Shown here piece after piece: positions 25,195-33,420 of a stretch of 64,000 bases of DNA. The first letter of the stretch is position 1, and the number at the start of each line of letters is the position of its first letter. This DNA comes from Acidobacteriota bacterium (GTDB lineage: Bacteria > Acidobacteriota > Terriglobia > Bryobacterales > UBA6623): positions 1 to 64,000 of the forward strand of contig JAQCLD010000008.1 of assembly GCA_027592785.1 (NCBI GenBank), given 5' to 3'. The position numbers and the translations under genes are program-made. A model generated the notes under the pieces. It saw only the letters and a program-made list of their open reading frames with translations. It was not told the DNA's origin and did no database searches.

Positions 25195-26673
25195 TTACTC
25201 GAAGACGTGATCCGCCGGTACGATCTCGATCGCTCCGAGGTCCAGCTTATAGTTCCTGATCAACAAGTCTTCGGCTCGCACGGCTTCAGCCGGGGGCGAA
25301 GCGTAGGCGGGCCTGGCATCGTTGGCTAGTATCCGCCGCCGGAATCCCTGGGCGTCCTGCGTAGTGACGATGACGTCCAGATCCGTCGCGCGCAAATGAT
25401 CTTTGATCGCTTTGTTCACAGCCTCGCGGGTCAGCCCATCGAGCTGCCCTTTGAACCACGAATTAAATTCGCCCGTGCCGTAGTACTGACTGTCTAGCGA
25501 GTAACCTAGTTGGTCGTCCTGAGTTTGTGTAAGCAGATTGACGTTCTTGGAGAGGAACAACTTGGTGGCTTGAAAGTCTTCTTCACTGATGCCTTCGCGA
25601 ATCAGCTTATCGAGTTCGTACAGGGCAATCTTCAGTGCGAAGGGGCCGTTCTCGGGCTGAACCGGGCGAATCCAGATCTGGAAGATTTGCTGTCGCCGCG
25701 CCAGATTCGCGTCGGGTTGAAATTGGTACATGCCGCGCGGGAAGTACTCGATGTAGGCGTAGTTGCCGTAGTTCATGCCCCGGATTTCGCGGATCTGTTG
25801 GAAGAGCAAACTCTTCGACGAGCGGTGTTGGCCAAAGTACGATTGCATCAGCTTTAAGGCTGGCCAATCTGGATGGGAGCGCGTCACGTCGATAGGGAAC
25901 CCAATCGAGAGCAATGTGGAGCGCGTGTCTTTCTGCAAGATGTGGACAGCGGTCTTCTTGGCTGCCGTCGGCGCAGGCAACTCGACCGGTCCTGGCGCGT
26001 CGGCGGCGAGCGTTTCGAAGTCAGCCTTGACGCGGGCGGGGAAGTCGGCAGGGTAGCCGCCGGAGATGGCGATGATGACGTTGTCGCTGCGGTAGTTCGA
26101 GCCGTAGAAGTCCTTCAAGTCGCCGATGGTCATGGCCTCAAGCGCGGAGACGTTGCCGCTGTTGTGGTGGCCGTAAGGGTGCTCGGGGCCGTAGATCGTC
26201 AGGTAGAGCGTCTCTTTGCCGAGTTCCTCTTCGTTGTTGCCGCGCAGGCCGATGCGCAGGAAGTTAATCGCATCGTCCTTGAGGCGCCGGAAATCGTCTT
26301 CGCGCCAGCCGGGTTCGAGCAGCATCTCTTTGAGCGTCGAGTAGTAGGCTTCGAGATTCTCGACGTGGGTCGTACCGGAAAAAACGGTCATCTCCTTGTC
26401 GACTTGCGAGCCCACTGAGGCGGCCATGGGGAACATCTGCTCGACGATCTGGTCGTAGGTGCGTTTGGCCGTGCCTCCTTGAGAGAGCATTGAGGCGGCG
26501 AGTGACGCGGCGCCTTCTTTGCCCTTGGGGTCAGCGGCGGCCCCGGTGCGGAACAAGATGCGAAACGAGACGAGCGGCGACTCGCTGGGCTGCAGCAGCG
26601 TCTCGGCAGCCGGCGCTACGTGCGACAGCGAAAGAGCCAGTGCCGAAGTTAGAAGAAAGTTGCGGAAACTCAT
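25195..26673 (-). CDS. M16 peptidase family protein, catalytically inactive subunit
   Basis: The 492-residue protein has a signal peptide (MSFRNFLLTSALALSLSHVA). The fold is M16, but the zinc motif HxxEH is replaced: the aligned position reads GAASLAASML (S57-L-A-A-S61), so neither His nor Glu is present. The substrate-binding C-terminal half is kept (FPRGMYQFQPDANL, IFQIWIRPVQPEN). Such inactive partners pair with an active one, as in mitochondrial processing peptidase. Start overlaps the stop of the active gene by 4 bases, which supports a heterodimer. Confidence 0.88.
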   Translation of the reverse strand: MSFRNFLLTSALALSLSHVAPAAETLLQPSESPLVSFRILFRTGAAADPKGKEGAASLAASMLSQGGTAKRTYDQIVEQMFPMAASVGSQVDKEMTVFSGTTHVENLEAYYSTLKEMLLEPGWREDDFRRLKDDAINFLRIGLRGNNEEELGKETLYLTIYGPEHPYGHHNSGNVSALEAMTIGDLKDFYGSNYRSDNVIIAISGGYPADFPARVKADFETLAADAPGPVELPAPTAAKKTAVHILQKDTRSTLLSIGFPIDVTRSHPDWPALKLMQSYFGQHRSSKSLLFQQIREIRGMNYGNYAYIEYFPRGMYQFQPDANLARRQQIFQIWIRPVQPENGPFALKIALYELDKLIREGISEEDFQATKLFLSKNVNLLTQTQDDQLGYSLDSQYYGTGEFNSWFKGQLDGLTREAVNKAIKDHLRATDLDVIVTTQDAQGFRRRILANDARPAYASPPAEAVRAEDLLIRNYKLDLGAIEIVPADHVFE

Positions 26674-28028
26674 TGTTCCTCCGCCGGCATGCCGTCCATC
26701 ACCGGGCCGAGCCGTACGATGGTCTGCGCTTCGGGTTTGAAGTATTTTTGCGCCACTGTTTGGATGTCTTCGGGCGTCACCGCATCGTAGAGGCGATAGC
26801 GCTTGTTGACAGTCTCGGGCGTGCGCCGCAGGCCAAGGTAGTGAGCTAGCGTGCCGGCGATGGCCCCCGTCGAGTTCATCGACAAGGCGAATTGATAGCG
26901 CAGGTGCGACTTCACCGCCGCCAATTCTTCAGCCGGAATCGGCGTAGTCTTGAGCGACTCGATCTCAGCCAAGATCTGTGCCTCGACGTAATCGAGATCG
27001 TTAGGATCCTTGACGCGAGCGACGATGCCGAACGGGTAAGGATCGACGTGGTCGGGGTAGTCGGTGAAGAAGGCGTCGACCTTCTGCTCTTCGATGACTA
27101 GCTTCTTGTAGATCGGAGAATTCTCGCCAAAGGCTTGAAAGGAGATGACGTCGAGGACGGCGGAATCGATGATCTCGTCGTCGTAGGCCGGGCCGCGGTA
27201 GGCGATCTCCGTAAACGGCAGCGTGGGCGCGTGGAACTCTACGTTGGCGCGCCTGGGTCCCTCTTGCGCCGGCTCGGCGGGAATATCGGCTTGGTAAGAA
27301 CCGTGCTCCCATCCGCCCCAGTATTTTTCGATGAGCGCCTTGGACTGAGCGAAATCGACGTCGCCGATGATGCTGACCGTCGTGTACTCGGGGCGATAGT
27401 AGCGATCGAAAAATTGCAGTCCGTAATCATACATTTCGGGCATCGCTTCGACGTCGGCGATGTAGCCCATCGTCGTGTGCTTGTAAGTGTGCTCTGAGTA
27501 GATTGTGTCGCGAAGCGCTTCGTCGAGCTTGCGGAAGGGGTCGGCAAAACTCTTGTTGTATTCACTCAAGACAGCGCGCGTTTCGGTACGGAACTGCTCT
27601 TCGGAGTACTTAAGATTCTGAAAGCGGTCGGCCTCCAGCTCAAGGATTTGTTCCAAGTCTTCTTTGGCTAAAATCGCGTGATAAACGGTGCGGTCATCGG
27701 TCGTGTAGGCATTGGTTGCAGCCCCGGCGGCCTGCATGATCTCTTCCCATTTCTCGGAAGGGAATCGCTCGGTTCCGCGGAACATCATGTGCTCGAACAG
27801 ATGCGCGAAGCCAGAGCGTCCCGGCTCGACTTCGTTTCGCGATCCCACTTGCACGACGATATAAAGCGCAATCAAGTTGGGATAGCTGCTGTCCACGACC
27901 ACGCCGCGCAAGCCGTTTGGGAAGTCGTAGACCTCGGATTGATAAGGGAAAATTTGCTGCTCGACGTTCGACATCTGACTGCAAGAAAGCAGCAGAACCG
28001 TCATCGCCAGGGCCAGAAACTTGGACAT
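26670..28028 (-). CDS. M16 zinc peptidase, active subunit, lipoprotein
   Basis: The 452-residue peptidase has a lipoprotein signal with lipobox LLSC (Cys16), so it is probably anchored in the envelope. The inverted zinc motif is H76-L-F-E-H80 in SGFAHLFEHMMFRGTE, with the third ligand Glu in ILELEADRFQNLKYSE and RAVLSEYNKS downstream. The C-terminal domain is complete. Encoded with the inactive partner in one coupled pair. Confidence 0.92.
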   Translation of the reverse strand: MSKFLALAMTVLLLSCSQMSNVEQQIFPYQSEVYDFPNGLRGVVVDSSYPNLIALYIVVQVGSRNEVEPGRSGFAHLFEHMMFRGTERFPSEKWEEIMQAAGAATNAYTTDDRTVYHAILAKEDLEQILELEADRFQNLKYSEEQFRTETRAVLSEYNKSFADPFRKLDEALRDTIYSEHTYKHTTMGYIADVEAMPEMYDYGLQFFDRYYRPEYTTVSIIGDVDFAQSKALIEKYWGGWEHGSYQADIPAEPAQEGPRRANVEFHAPTLPFTEIAYRGPAYDDEIIDSAVLDVISFQAFGENSPIYKKLVIEEQKVDAFFTDYPDHVDPYPFGIVARVKDPNDLDYVEAQILAEIESLKTTPIPAEELAAVKSHLRYQFALSMNSTGAIAGTLAHYLGLRRTPETVNKRYRLYDAVTPEDIQTVAQKYFKPEAQTIVRLGPVMDGMPAEEQ

Positions 28029-28161
28029 GGAGAGGCGTCCTCCGATTCGCTCATCTTAGCGAAAGTCACTCGTGCGAAAGACTTTCGCCGACCAGACCCA
28101 GCACAGGCGCCAGGCGCACGGCGGGCTTGCTGATACAATTGGGTTCGCTTTTGGCTTCCCG

Positions 28162-28917
28162 ATGAGTGGTTCGACGCCCCCTAGTACAGACGTTTCCGTT
28201 AAGTCGTTCGCTGCCGCTGCGAACGCGCAAATGATTCCGGTAACCGGTTCGCTGAGCTATTGTTCCGTGACGCCGCTCGAGGACGTGGACCTGCAAAGGC
28301 TTATCCACGATCCGGCGTTGGCGACGCCTCCGGTTATCTCGTCGATTCTGCCCCGGCTGCATATTGTCCTCGCCCCTTATTTGGTGAAGCCTCACGGCAA
28401 GGCCGCCGGAGGCCCTGTGCTTGCCTTCAAGCCGCCGGTCGAATCCAGGAAAGTCTTCTCGGCGCACGTCCAGGAGGACGGTGAGGACTTCATCTTCCTG
28501 GCTGCGAAAGATGAGGATGTGGCGGATTATCACGACGCGCTCTATTACGAGTTAGCGACGCTGGTTGTCGACCGCGCGGAAGATTCCACTGGGCAGTTTT
28601 ACGCGCTGCTTCGCGACGAACTGCGCAACGAGGTTCGCGGCGAAGTAGATGACAAAAGCTGGAAATTGAAGGATCAGCTGTTGAGCCGCCAGGCGGACCC
28701 GGCCAGGAACACCAAAGCCTTTCGAGCCTACGCCCGCGACGCGATGATCGACACCTTGACGCTCTATTTGCATGGGTTGTGCTGCGATTTGGACGTGGAA
28801 GCCGGACCGCGGCAGTTGCCGAGCCGCTTCTTGCGGCGGCGGCTAGAGTTGTTGCAGGGCCTTTTCCCGCCGCCCTCTGGGATCGCCGTCTTTCCAGAAG
28901 ATCTCCCGCGGGGCTAG
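28162..28917 (+). CDS. Conserved hypothetical protein
   Basis: ATG at 28162 (MSGSTPPSTDVSVK) is preferred to an upstream start at 28072, because the first 30 codons there look non-coding. The 251-residue product is acidic, soluble and without signal or membrane segment; it has QEDGEDFIFLAAKDEDVADYHD and a helix-rich C-terminus with DAMIDTLTLYLHGLCCDLDV. No family recognised. It ends convergently with queA (4-base overlap). Confidence 0.6.
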   Translation: MSGSTPPSTDVSVKSFAAAANAQMIPVTGSLSYCSVTPLEDVDLQRLIHDPALATPPVISSILPRLHIVLAPYLVKPHGKAAGGPVLAFKPPVESRKVFSAHVQEDGEDFIFLAAKDEDVADYHDALYYELATLVVDRAEDSTGQFYALLRDELRNEVRGEVDDKSWKLKDQLLSRQADPARNTKAFRAYARDAMIDTLTLYLHGLCCDLDVEAGPRQLPSRFLRRRLELLQGLFPPPSGIAVFPEDLPRG

Positions 28918-29963
28918 ATAATCAACATGCAGTCGCCGTAAGAGAAGAACCGGTAGCGTTCTTTGACGGCGTGGCGGTAGGCGTCGAGCATCAGTTCGGT
29001 CCCGGCGAAAGCACAGACCAGCATCAAGAGGGTCGATTCCGGCAGGTGGAAGTTCGTTAACAGGGCCTGGACGACCTGGAACCGGTACCCAGGGTAGATG
29101 AAAATATCCGTCTCGCCTGAGCAGGCGCGGACGGCTCCGTCGTGGCGTTGCGCGGCAGTTTCTAACGTCCGAACCGCCGTCGTCCCGGCGGCGATTATCC
29201 GTCCGCCGGGGGGGCCAAGCGTTTCGGCTGCTGCGGCGGAGAGTTCGAAGCGCTCCGAGTGCATGCGGTGTTCGCTGAGCTGCTGCACACGCACTGGCTG
29301 GAACGTCCCGAGGCCAACATGGAGGGTGACTTCGACGACTTCGGCGCCGCGCTCGCGGCAGCTGGCGAGCACTTGTTCGGTGAAGTGCAGGCCGGCGGTT
29401 GGAGCAGCGGCGGCTCCGGGCGTTGAGGCGTAGACCGTCTGATAGCGTTGGCGGTCTGACGCTGTGTCTTCGCGGCGGATGTAGGGCGGCAGCGGCATGT
29501 GGCCGATGCGTTCTATCTTTTCGTAGAAGCCGGCGGCGTCGTTGAATTCCAAGGTGCGCAGGCCGTATTCGCCCTTGGCCGTTACACGAGCTTCGAGCCC
29601 TTCAGGGAAGACGATGAGCTGCCCGACGTCGAGTTTTTTGCTCGGACGCACGAGGGCTTCCCAGCGCGGGGGCGTGGCGGACAGCGGCTTCGAAAGCAAT
29701 ACTTCGACGACGCCCGTGGGCTGTTGCAGCGCTCCCGGCACGTCCGCGCGGCGGCCGAAGAGCCGGGCCGGAATGACGCGGGTGTTGTTGACGACGAGTC
29801 GATCGGCGGGAAGGACGTACGACGGAAAGTCCCGAAAAGCGCGGTCTTGCCAGACTCCGGCCTGGCGGTCGACGACCAACATACGGGCGCCGTCGCGCTC
29901 GGTCGGCGGCGCTTGAGCAATCAACTCCTCGGGCAGTTCGAAGCTGAAATCGGCGACGTCCAC
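28914..29963 (-). CDS. queA: S-adenosylmethionine:tRNA ribosyltransferase-isomerase
   Basis: QueA makes epoxyqueuosine in tRNA by transferring and isomerising the ribosyl part of AdoMet. The 349-residue length is normal. Motifs: FSFELPEELIAQAPPTERDGARML at the start (split here as LPEELIAQAPP), VVNNTRVIPARL, QTVYASTPGAAAAPTAGLHF, VTLHVGLGTFQPV and a C-terminal LTNFHLPESTLLMLV. It is the last gene of the oxidase unit, 6 bases after the NUDIX/MBL fusion. Confidence 0.95.
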   Translation of the reverse strand: MDVADFSFELPEELIAQAPPTERDGARMLVVDRQAGVWQDRAFRDFPSYVLPADRLVVNNTRVIPARLFGRRADVPGALQQPTGVVEVLLSKPLSATPPRWEALVRPSKKLDVGQLIVFPEGLEARVTAKGEYGLRTLEFNDAAGFYEKIERIGHMPLPPYIRREDTASDRQRYQTVYASTPGAAAAPTAGLHFTEQVLASCRERGAEVVEVTLHVGLGTFQPVRVQQLSEHRMHSERFELSAAAAETLGPPGGRIIAAGTTAVRTLETAAQRHDGAVRACSGETDIFIYPGYRFQVVQALLTNFHLPESTLLMLVCAFAGTELMLDAYRHAVKERYRFFSYGDCMLII

Positions 29964-29969
29964 CTGAAG

Positions 29970-31562
29970 CTAAATCATGCCCAGGCGCTGCAGCCGTTCG
30001 ATATGCGCGGCAATCTGGCGCTCCGCCATCGGATACTCTTGGAGGCCGATATCGGTGTAAACGGCCGGCAATATCTCAACCGGATCGCGCAACCCCTGGC
30101 GCCAAGCTTCGAGCACTTGCTGTTCGCGTCGCAAGCGATGAGCGTAAAGCGCGTTCAAACGCTCGACGCCGTTGGCGATCATCGTGCCGTGGGCGGGCAA
30201 CAGGACCTTCGGCTCCAGTGCGGCGAGCTTTTGCAACGACTCCATGTAGGCCGTCATGTCGCCTTCAGGCGGATCGATGATGATCGTCGAATGACCGGCG
30301 ACCATATCGCCGGTGATGATGGACTTGGTCTCTTCGACGTAAAACGACAGGTGTCCGCGGGCGTGCCCTGGCGTGTGGATCACGCGGATGGTCACCGGGG
30401 GATCGCCGGCCAGCACGACGACCTGACCGTCGTGCAACGGTTGGTCGACCTCGATGCCGCGCGCTTCTAAGTGCTGGGCCGTCAGCGGGTGTGCGCAGAT
30501 CGGCGAGCCAACGGCCTGCTTCATCGCCAACGCTCCGCCAACGTGATCTGGGTGATGGTGCGTCAGCCAAATGGCTTTGACCAAGCCGCCGTCCTGCAGC
30601 GCAATGGAACGCACGGCGCGCTTGAGCCGGTCCAGCTCGTCGGCCTTTCCCGAGCCGGGGTCGACGATGATCACTTCCCGGCGGCCAATTAAGTAGGCGC
30701 TGGTATGAGTCGCGGGCGGCAGCGTGGCTGTTCTTTGCGGGACCGCGCTAATCTCCCTGCGGAACTCGACGCGATGCGGCGAGGGGCCGTGCTCGTCGCC
30801 GGGCAGCAATCGGGCGAGGCCTTTGAGCGGGCCGTCTTCGTGCAGCACGCGAAGGATGTGCAGCACCGGTTGTGGCACAAGCGCTTCGGCGCGCCGCCAG
30901 CGCTGCAGGGCTTCCGCCGCGGTAATCCACTCGCCCTGGTCCAGTTCGCCGGTCCAGACTTCTGGTTGCACGGGTCGTTCTTGGGGGTACTCCAGCAGAA
31001 AAAAGCGCGCATCGAATCGAATCGTCGAAAAAGGCGGCGTCACCCAACGGCCCGCGTAGGTCAGCTCGGAGGCGTCGAGTTGGACGCCGAGGCCGCTGAG
31101 GGTCTTATCGAAGGTACTCTTGCGGTCTAGGAGTTGGCGGCGCGCTTCCCCCAGAGCTTCATTCGAAGGAGTTGTTGCGCCGCTGTGGATGAGCACGCCG
31201 GTTTCCTCGAAAAGCTCGCGGATCGTGCAACTGAGCAAGCCGTCGATGAGCGTCGGGCGCAACTCGATTCCGTCGGTGCCGGGAACGTCGACGTAGTTAT
31301 AGGCCGCATCGATGCCGATCGGCGAACCTTCGACGGGCGTTGATAAGTCGATCGCGCTGATTCCACCGCCGGGGAAGGCGTGCCAGCCGCCCATAAATCG
31401 AAGGATGGAGGAACGCCGCACCCAGAAAACTTCGATCTGGTTTTTCGCGTTGCGGCGCCACATAGCGACCGCTGCTGAGGGTCGTACACGTGCCGCGGGG
31501 GGCGCGGCAAAGGTCTGCCCGCTACCGGAAAGGACCTGCTCGTAGATGCTTTGGCCACTCAC
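29970..31562 (-). CDS. Fusion of a NUDIX hydrolase and a metallo-beta-lactamase-fold hydrolase
   Basis: The 530-residue protein starts at GTG 31560-31562 (VSGQSIYEQVL), preceded by AGAGAG; a longer frame to 31790 would overrun the upstream gene. The N-terminal half is a NUDIX domain of the NUDT19 kind: GWHAFPGGG, then an insertion, then RELFEETGVLI. The C-terminal half (about 300-530) is an MBL domain with THHHPDHVGG, HTPGHARGHLSFYV, ITGDMVAGHSTI and a final LPAHGTMI His, i.e. LACTB2/RNase-Z-like. The fusion suggests one protein that clears nucleotide or CoA-type metabolites in two hydrolytic steps. Its place in an oxidase operon is unexplained. Confidence 0.88.
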   Translation of the reverse strand: MSGQSIYEQVLSGSGQTFAAPPAARVRPSAAVAMWRRNAKNQIEVFWVRRSSILRFMGGWHAFPGGGISAIDLSTPVEGSPIGIDAAYNYVDVPGTDGIELRPTLIDGLLSCTIRELFEETGVLIHSGATTPSNEALGEARRQLLDRKSTFDKTLSGLGVQLDASELTYAGRWVTPPFSTIRFDARFFLLEYPQERPVQPEVWTGELDQGEWITAAEALQRWRRAEALVPQPVLHILRVLHEDGPLKGLARLLPGDEHGPSPHRVEFRREISAVPQRTATLPPATHTSAYLIGRREVIIVDPGSGKADELDRLKRAVRSIALQDGGLVKAIWLTHHHPDHVGGALAMKQAVGSPICAHPLTAQHLEARGIEVDQPLHDGQVVVLAGDPPVTIRVIHTPGHARGHLSFYVEETKSIITGDMVAGHSTIIIDPPEGDMTAYMESLQKLAALEPKVLLPAHGTMIANGVERLNALYAHRLRREQQVLEAWRQGLRDPVEILPAVYTDIGLQEYPMAERQIAAHIERLQRLGMI

Positions 31563-31566
31563 CTCT

Positions 31567-31815
31567 CTACTGTAGCCCAGTAGTCGGAGGCGTCGAATCG
31601 GGACCGTTGCGGCGGCGCCAGAGCGCCCTGCCGATGCCGGCGAGGATGAAGGCAGGAGGAGCGCCGAGCACCAAGATCGCCTGATTGAAGGCCTCAGCAG
31701 ACTCCTGGCGCTGAGCGGCGGCGGCTTCCCGGCACATGGCGCACTGCGCCGCCAAGGATCCGGTCGAGACCAGCGCGGCAAAAGCCACAAACAGGACTGC
31801 CAGCGGCCGCTTCAT
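31567..31815 (-). CDS. Small membrane protein with CxxC, cox-operon associated
   Basis: The 82-residue product has a signal (MKRPLAVLFVAFAALVSTGS), then CAMC, a charged helix and a second hydrophobic segment (AILVLGAPPAFILAGIG) with a RRRN cytoplasmic end. The exposed CxxC could bind copper or be redox-active in oxidase assembly. It overlaps the COX4 gene by 4 bases. No family recognised with certainty. Confidence 0.65.
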   Translation of the reverse strand: MKRPLAVLFVAFAALVSTGSLAAQCAMCREAAAAQRQESAEAFNQAILVLGAPPAFILAGIGRALWRRRNGPDSTPPTTGLQ

Positions 31816-32111
31816 GGTCTGAGACTCAAGGCGCGCATGCTGTCAGGTAATAGATAGGCAATCATCACAACGATACAAGCGATCAGCGGCGGTACGAGCA
31901 TCCAAGTCAGCGCCGGCTTATCGAACTTCAGATGCATGAAATAGCCCATGATCATCGCCGCCTTGGCCACGGAGAAGGCCATCAGCAGAGTCAGCATCAG
32001 CCCCGGCGCGAGCTGGATATAGGCCAGCAGCACCTCGATCAAGGTCAGCGCGAGAAGGCCCGCCCAGACTTTGAGCATCAAACGTTGCGATGAACTAGCG
32101 TTTGCGGCCAA
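31812..32111 (-). CDS. Cytochrome c oxidase subunit IV (COX4, prokaryotic type)
   Basis: The 99-residue protein has three membrane helices: about 12-30, 36-58 (LMLTLLMAFSVAKAAMIMGY) and 70-88. The MGYFMHLKFDKPAL segment is typical of CoxD/CtaF-type subunits of haem-copper oxidases. Located directly after the two subunit III genes. Confidence 0.85.
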   Translation of the reverse strand: MAANASSSQRLMLKVWAGLLALTLIEVLLAYIQLAPGLMLTLLMAFSVAKAAMIMGYFMHLKFDKPALTWMLVPPLIACIVVMIAYLLPDSMRALSLRP

Positions 32112-32124
32112 GACTCATTCTCCC

Positions 32125-32730
32125 CTAGCCGCTCGGTGCGACCGACAACAAATAGATAAGCGGAAAGACGAACATCCACACCAGGTCCACGAAATGCCAA
32201 TAGAGGCCAGCGACTTCAACGTCTTCGCTGTCGAACTTACCGCGCCGAAAGCCAAAGGCAATCACGCTGAGATAGACGACGCCGATGATCACGTGGGTCA
32301 TGTGCAGGCCGGTGATCAAGTAAAACGTCCCGCCAAATAAGGGCGCGCCCCAGGGATTGGCGAATGGCGTGACCCCCTCATCGATCAGGTGCCGCCACTC
32401 CATCAAATGCAGGACCACAAATACGACTCCGCCGAGCGCTGTCAGCAGAATATGCTTCATGGCCCGCGATCTGTCTCCCGCGTGGGCCGCCGCGACACCG
32501 AAGACCATGGTGAGGCTGCTCGAAAGCAAGACGAAGGTCATGGCCGAGGAGAAGACGATGGCCGGCGAAAAATCGAAAGGATGCGGCCAATCGTTAGCCA
32601 GCCGCAGATAACTGTAGGTGACGAGTAGAGCCGCGAAGGTCAGGGCATCGGAGACGAGGAACAGCCACATCCCCAGCTTCTTGCGACCGAGGTCCAACAG
32701 GGCGTTTTCTTGTGCAGCTGCGTGCGCCAT
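32125..32730 (-). CDS. Cytochrome c oxidase subunit III, second copy
   Basis: ATG at 32730 (MAHAAAQENALLDLGRK) gives a 201-residue protein; the longer frame to 32859 would overlap the upstream gene. Five membrane helices, with subunit III signatures KLGMWLFLVSDALTF, LHLMEWRHLIDEG, FYLITGLHMTHVIIG and VAGLYWHFVDLVWMFVF. It is a paralogue of the preceding subunit III gene and closest to the CyoC/CtaE core type. Confidence 0.9.
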   Translation of the reverse strand: MAHAAAQENALLDLGRKKLGMWLFLVSDALTFAALLVTYSYLRLANDWPHPFDFSPAIVFSSAMTFVLLSSSLTMVFGVAAAHAGDRSRAMKHILLTALGGVVFVVLHLMEWRHLIDEGVTPFANPWGAPLFGGTFYLITGLHMTHVIIGVVYLSVIAFGFRRGKFDSEDVEVAGLYWHFVDLVWMFVFPLIYLLSVAPSG

Positions 32731-32737
32731 TCGTCTA

Positions 32738-33418
32738 CTACCCGAGATACAACAACAGAACCACGATATAGAGCCAAAGCACGCCAATGAAATGCCAGTA
32801 AAGCGCCGCCGCCTCGACCACCGCCTTCGGGCGTGGCCATGGACGGCGAATCGATACACGCATCACGACGTAGCCGAGCACGCCCAGTCCGCCCAATACG
32901 TGCAGACCATGGGCCGCCGTCAGCAGGTAGAAGAACGCCCCGCTTGGCTGGCCGCGCAGCACGACGCCCTGGGAGAGCATCTGGGACCAACCGGAAAACT
33001 GCCCGATGAGAAACCCGACGCCCAGCAGCGCCGTGAACAGCATCCACTTGCGAACGTCCTTGGCTCCGCGCCTGCGGACAGCCCGCTTAGCCGCTTCGAA
33101 CGTCAAACTGCTGAGCAACAATGCGCCGGAGCTGAGCCAAAGGACCGGCGGCAGGGTGATGTGGCGCCAGTCTTCGCGCACGCTGCTGACGACCATGGCG
33201 CTTGAGATCGCGGCGAAGAACATCACGATTCCCGCAATGCCGACCCAGACGGCCAGCTTGTACCGCTGCTCTGAATGGAAGCCGTCTCCGCCCGAGTCGC
33301 CGCCGCCCCAACCGCGGGTATCCGGCGGAGGAGAACCGAAGCCGCCGCTGCCGGCGCTGCGAACGTCAACGCGCGTGGGGCGCTTGGCGTCCGCTGGAGG
33401 CTGCAGCGTCACGGCCAT
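32738..33418 (-). CDS. coxC: Cytochrome c oxidase subunit III, first copy
   Basis: The 226-residue protein has a long Gly-rich cytoplasmic N-terminus (about residues 20-48, GGFGSPPPDTRGWGGGDSGG) and five helices. Motifs FLIGQFSGWSQM, GAFFYLLTAAHGLHVLGG and AALYWHFIGVLWLYI match subunit III of the aa3/caa3 family. It starts 2 bases after the coxA stop. Having two subunit III-like genes in tandem is seen in several Acidobacteriota oxidase operons. Confidence 0.9.
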   Translation of the reverse strand: MAVTLQPPADAKRPTRVDVRSAGSGGFGSPPPDTRGWGGGDSGGDGFHSEQRYKLAVWVGIAGIVMFFAAISSAMVVSSVREDWRHITLPPVLWLSSGALLLSSLTFEAAKRAVRRRGAKDVRKWMLFTALLGVGFLIGQFSGWSQMLSQGVVLRGQPSGAFFYLLTAAHGLHVLGGLGVLGYVVMRVSIRRPWPRPKAVVEAAALYWHFIGVLWLYIVVLLLYLG

Positions 33419-33420
33419 CG

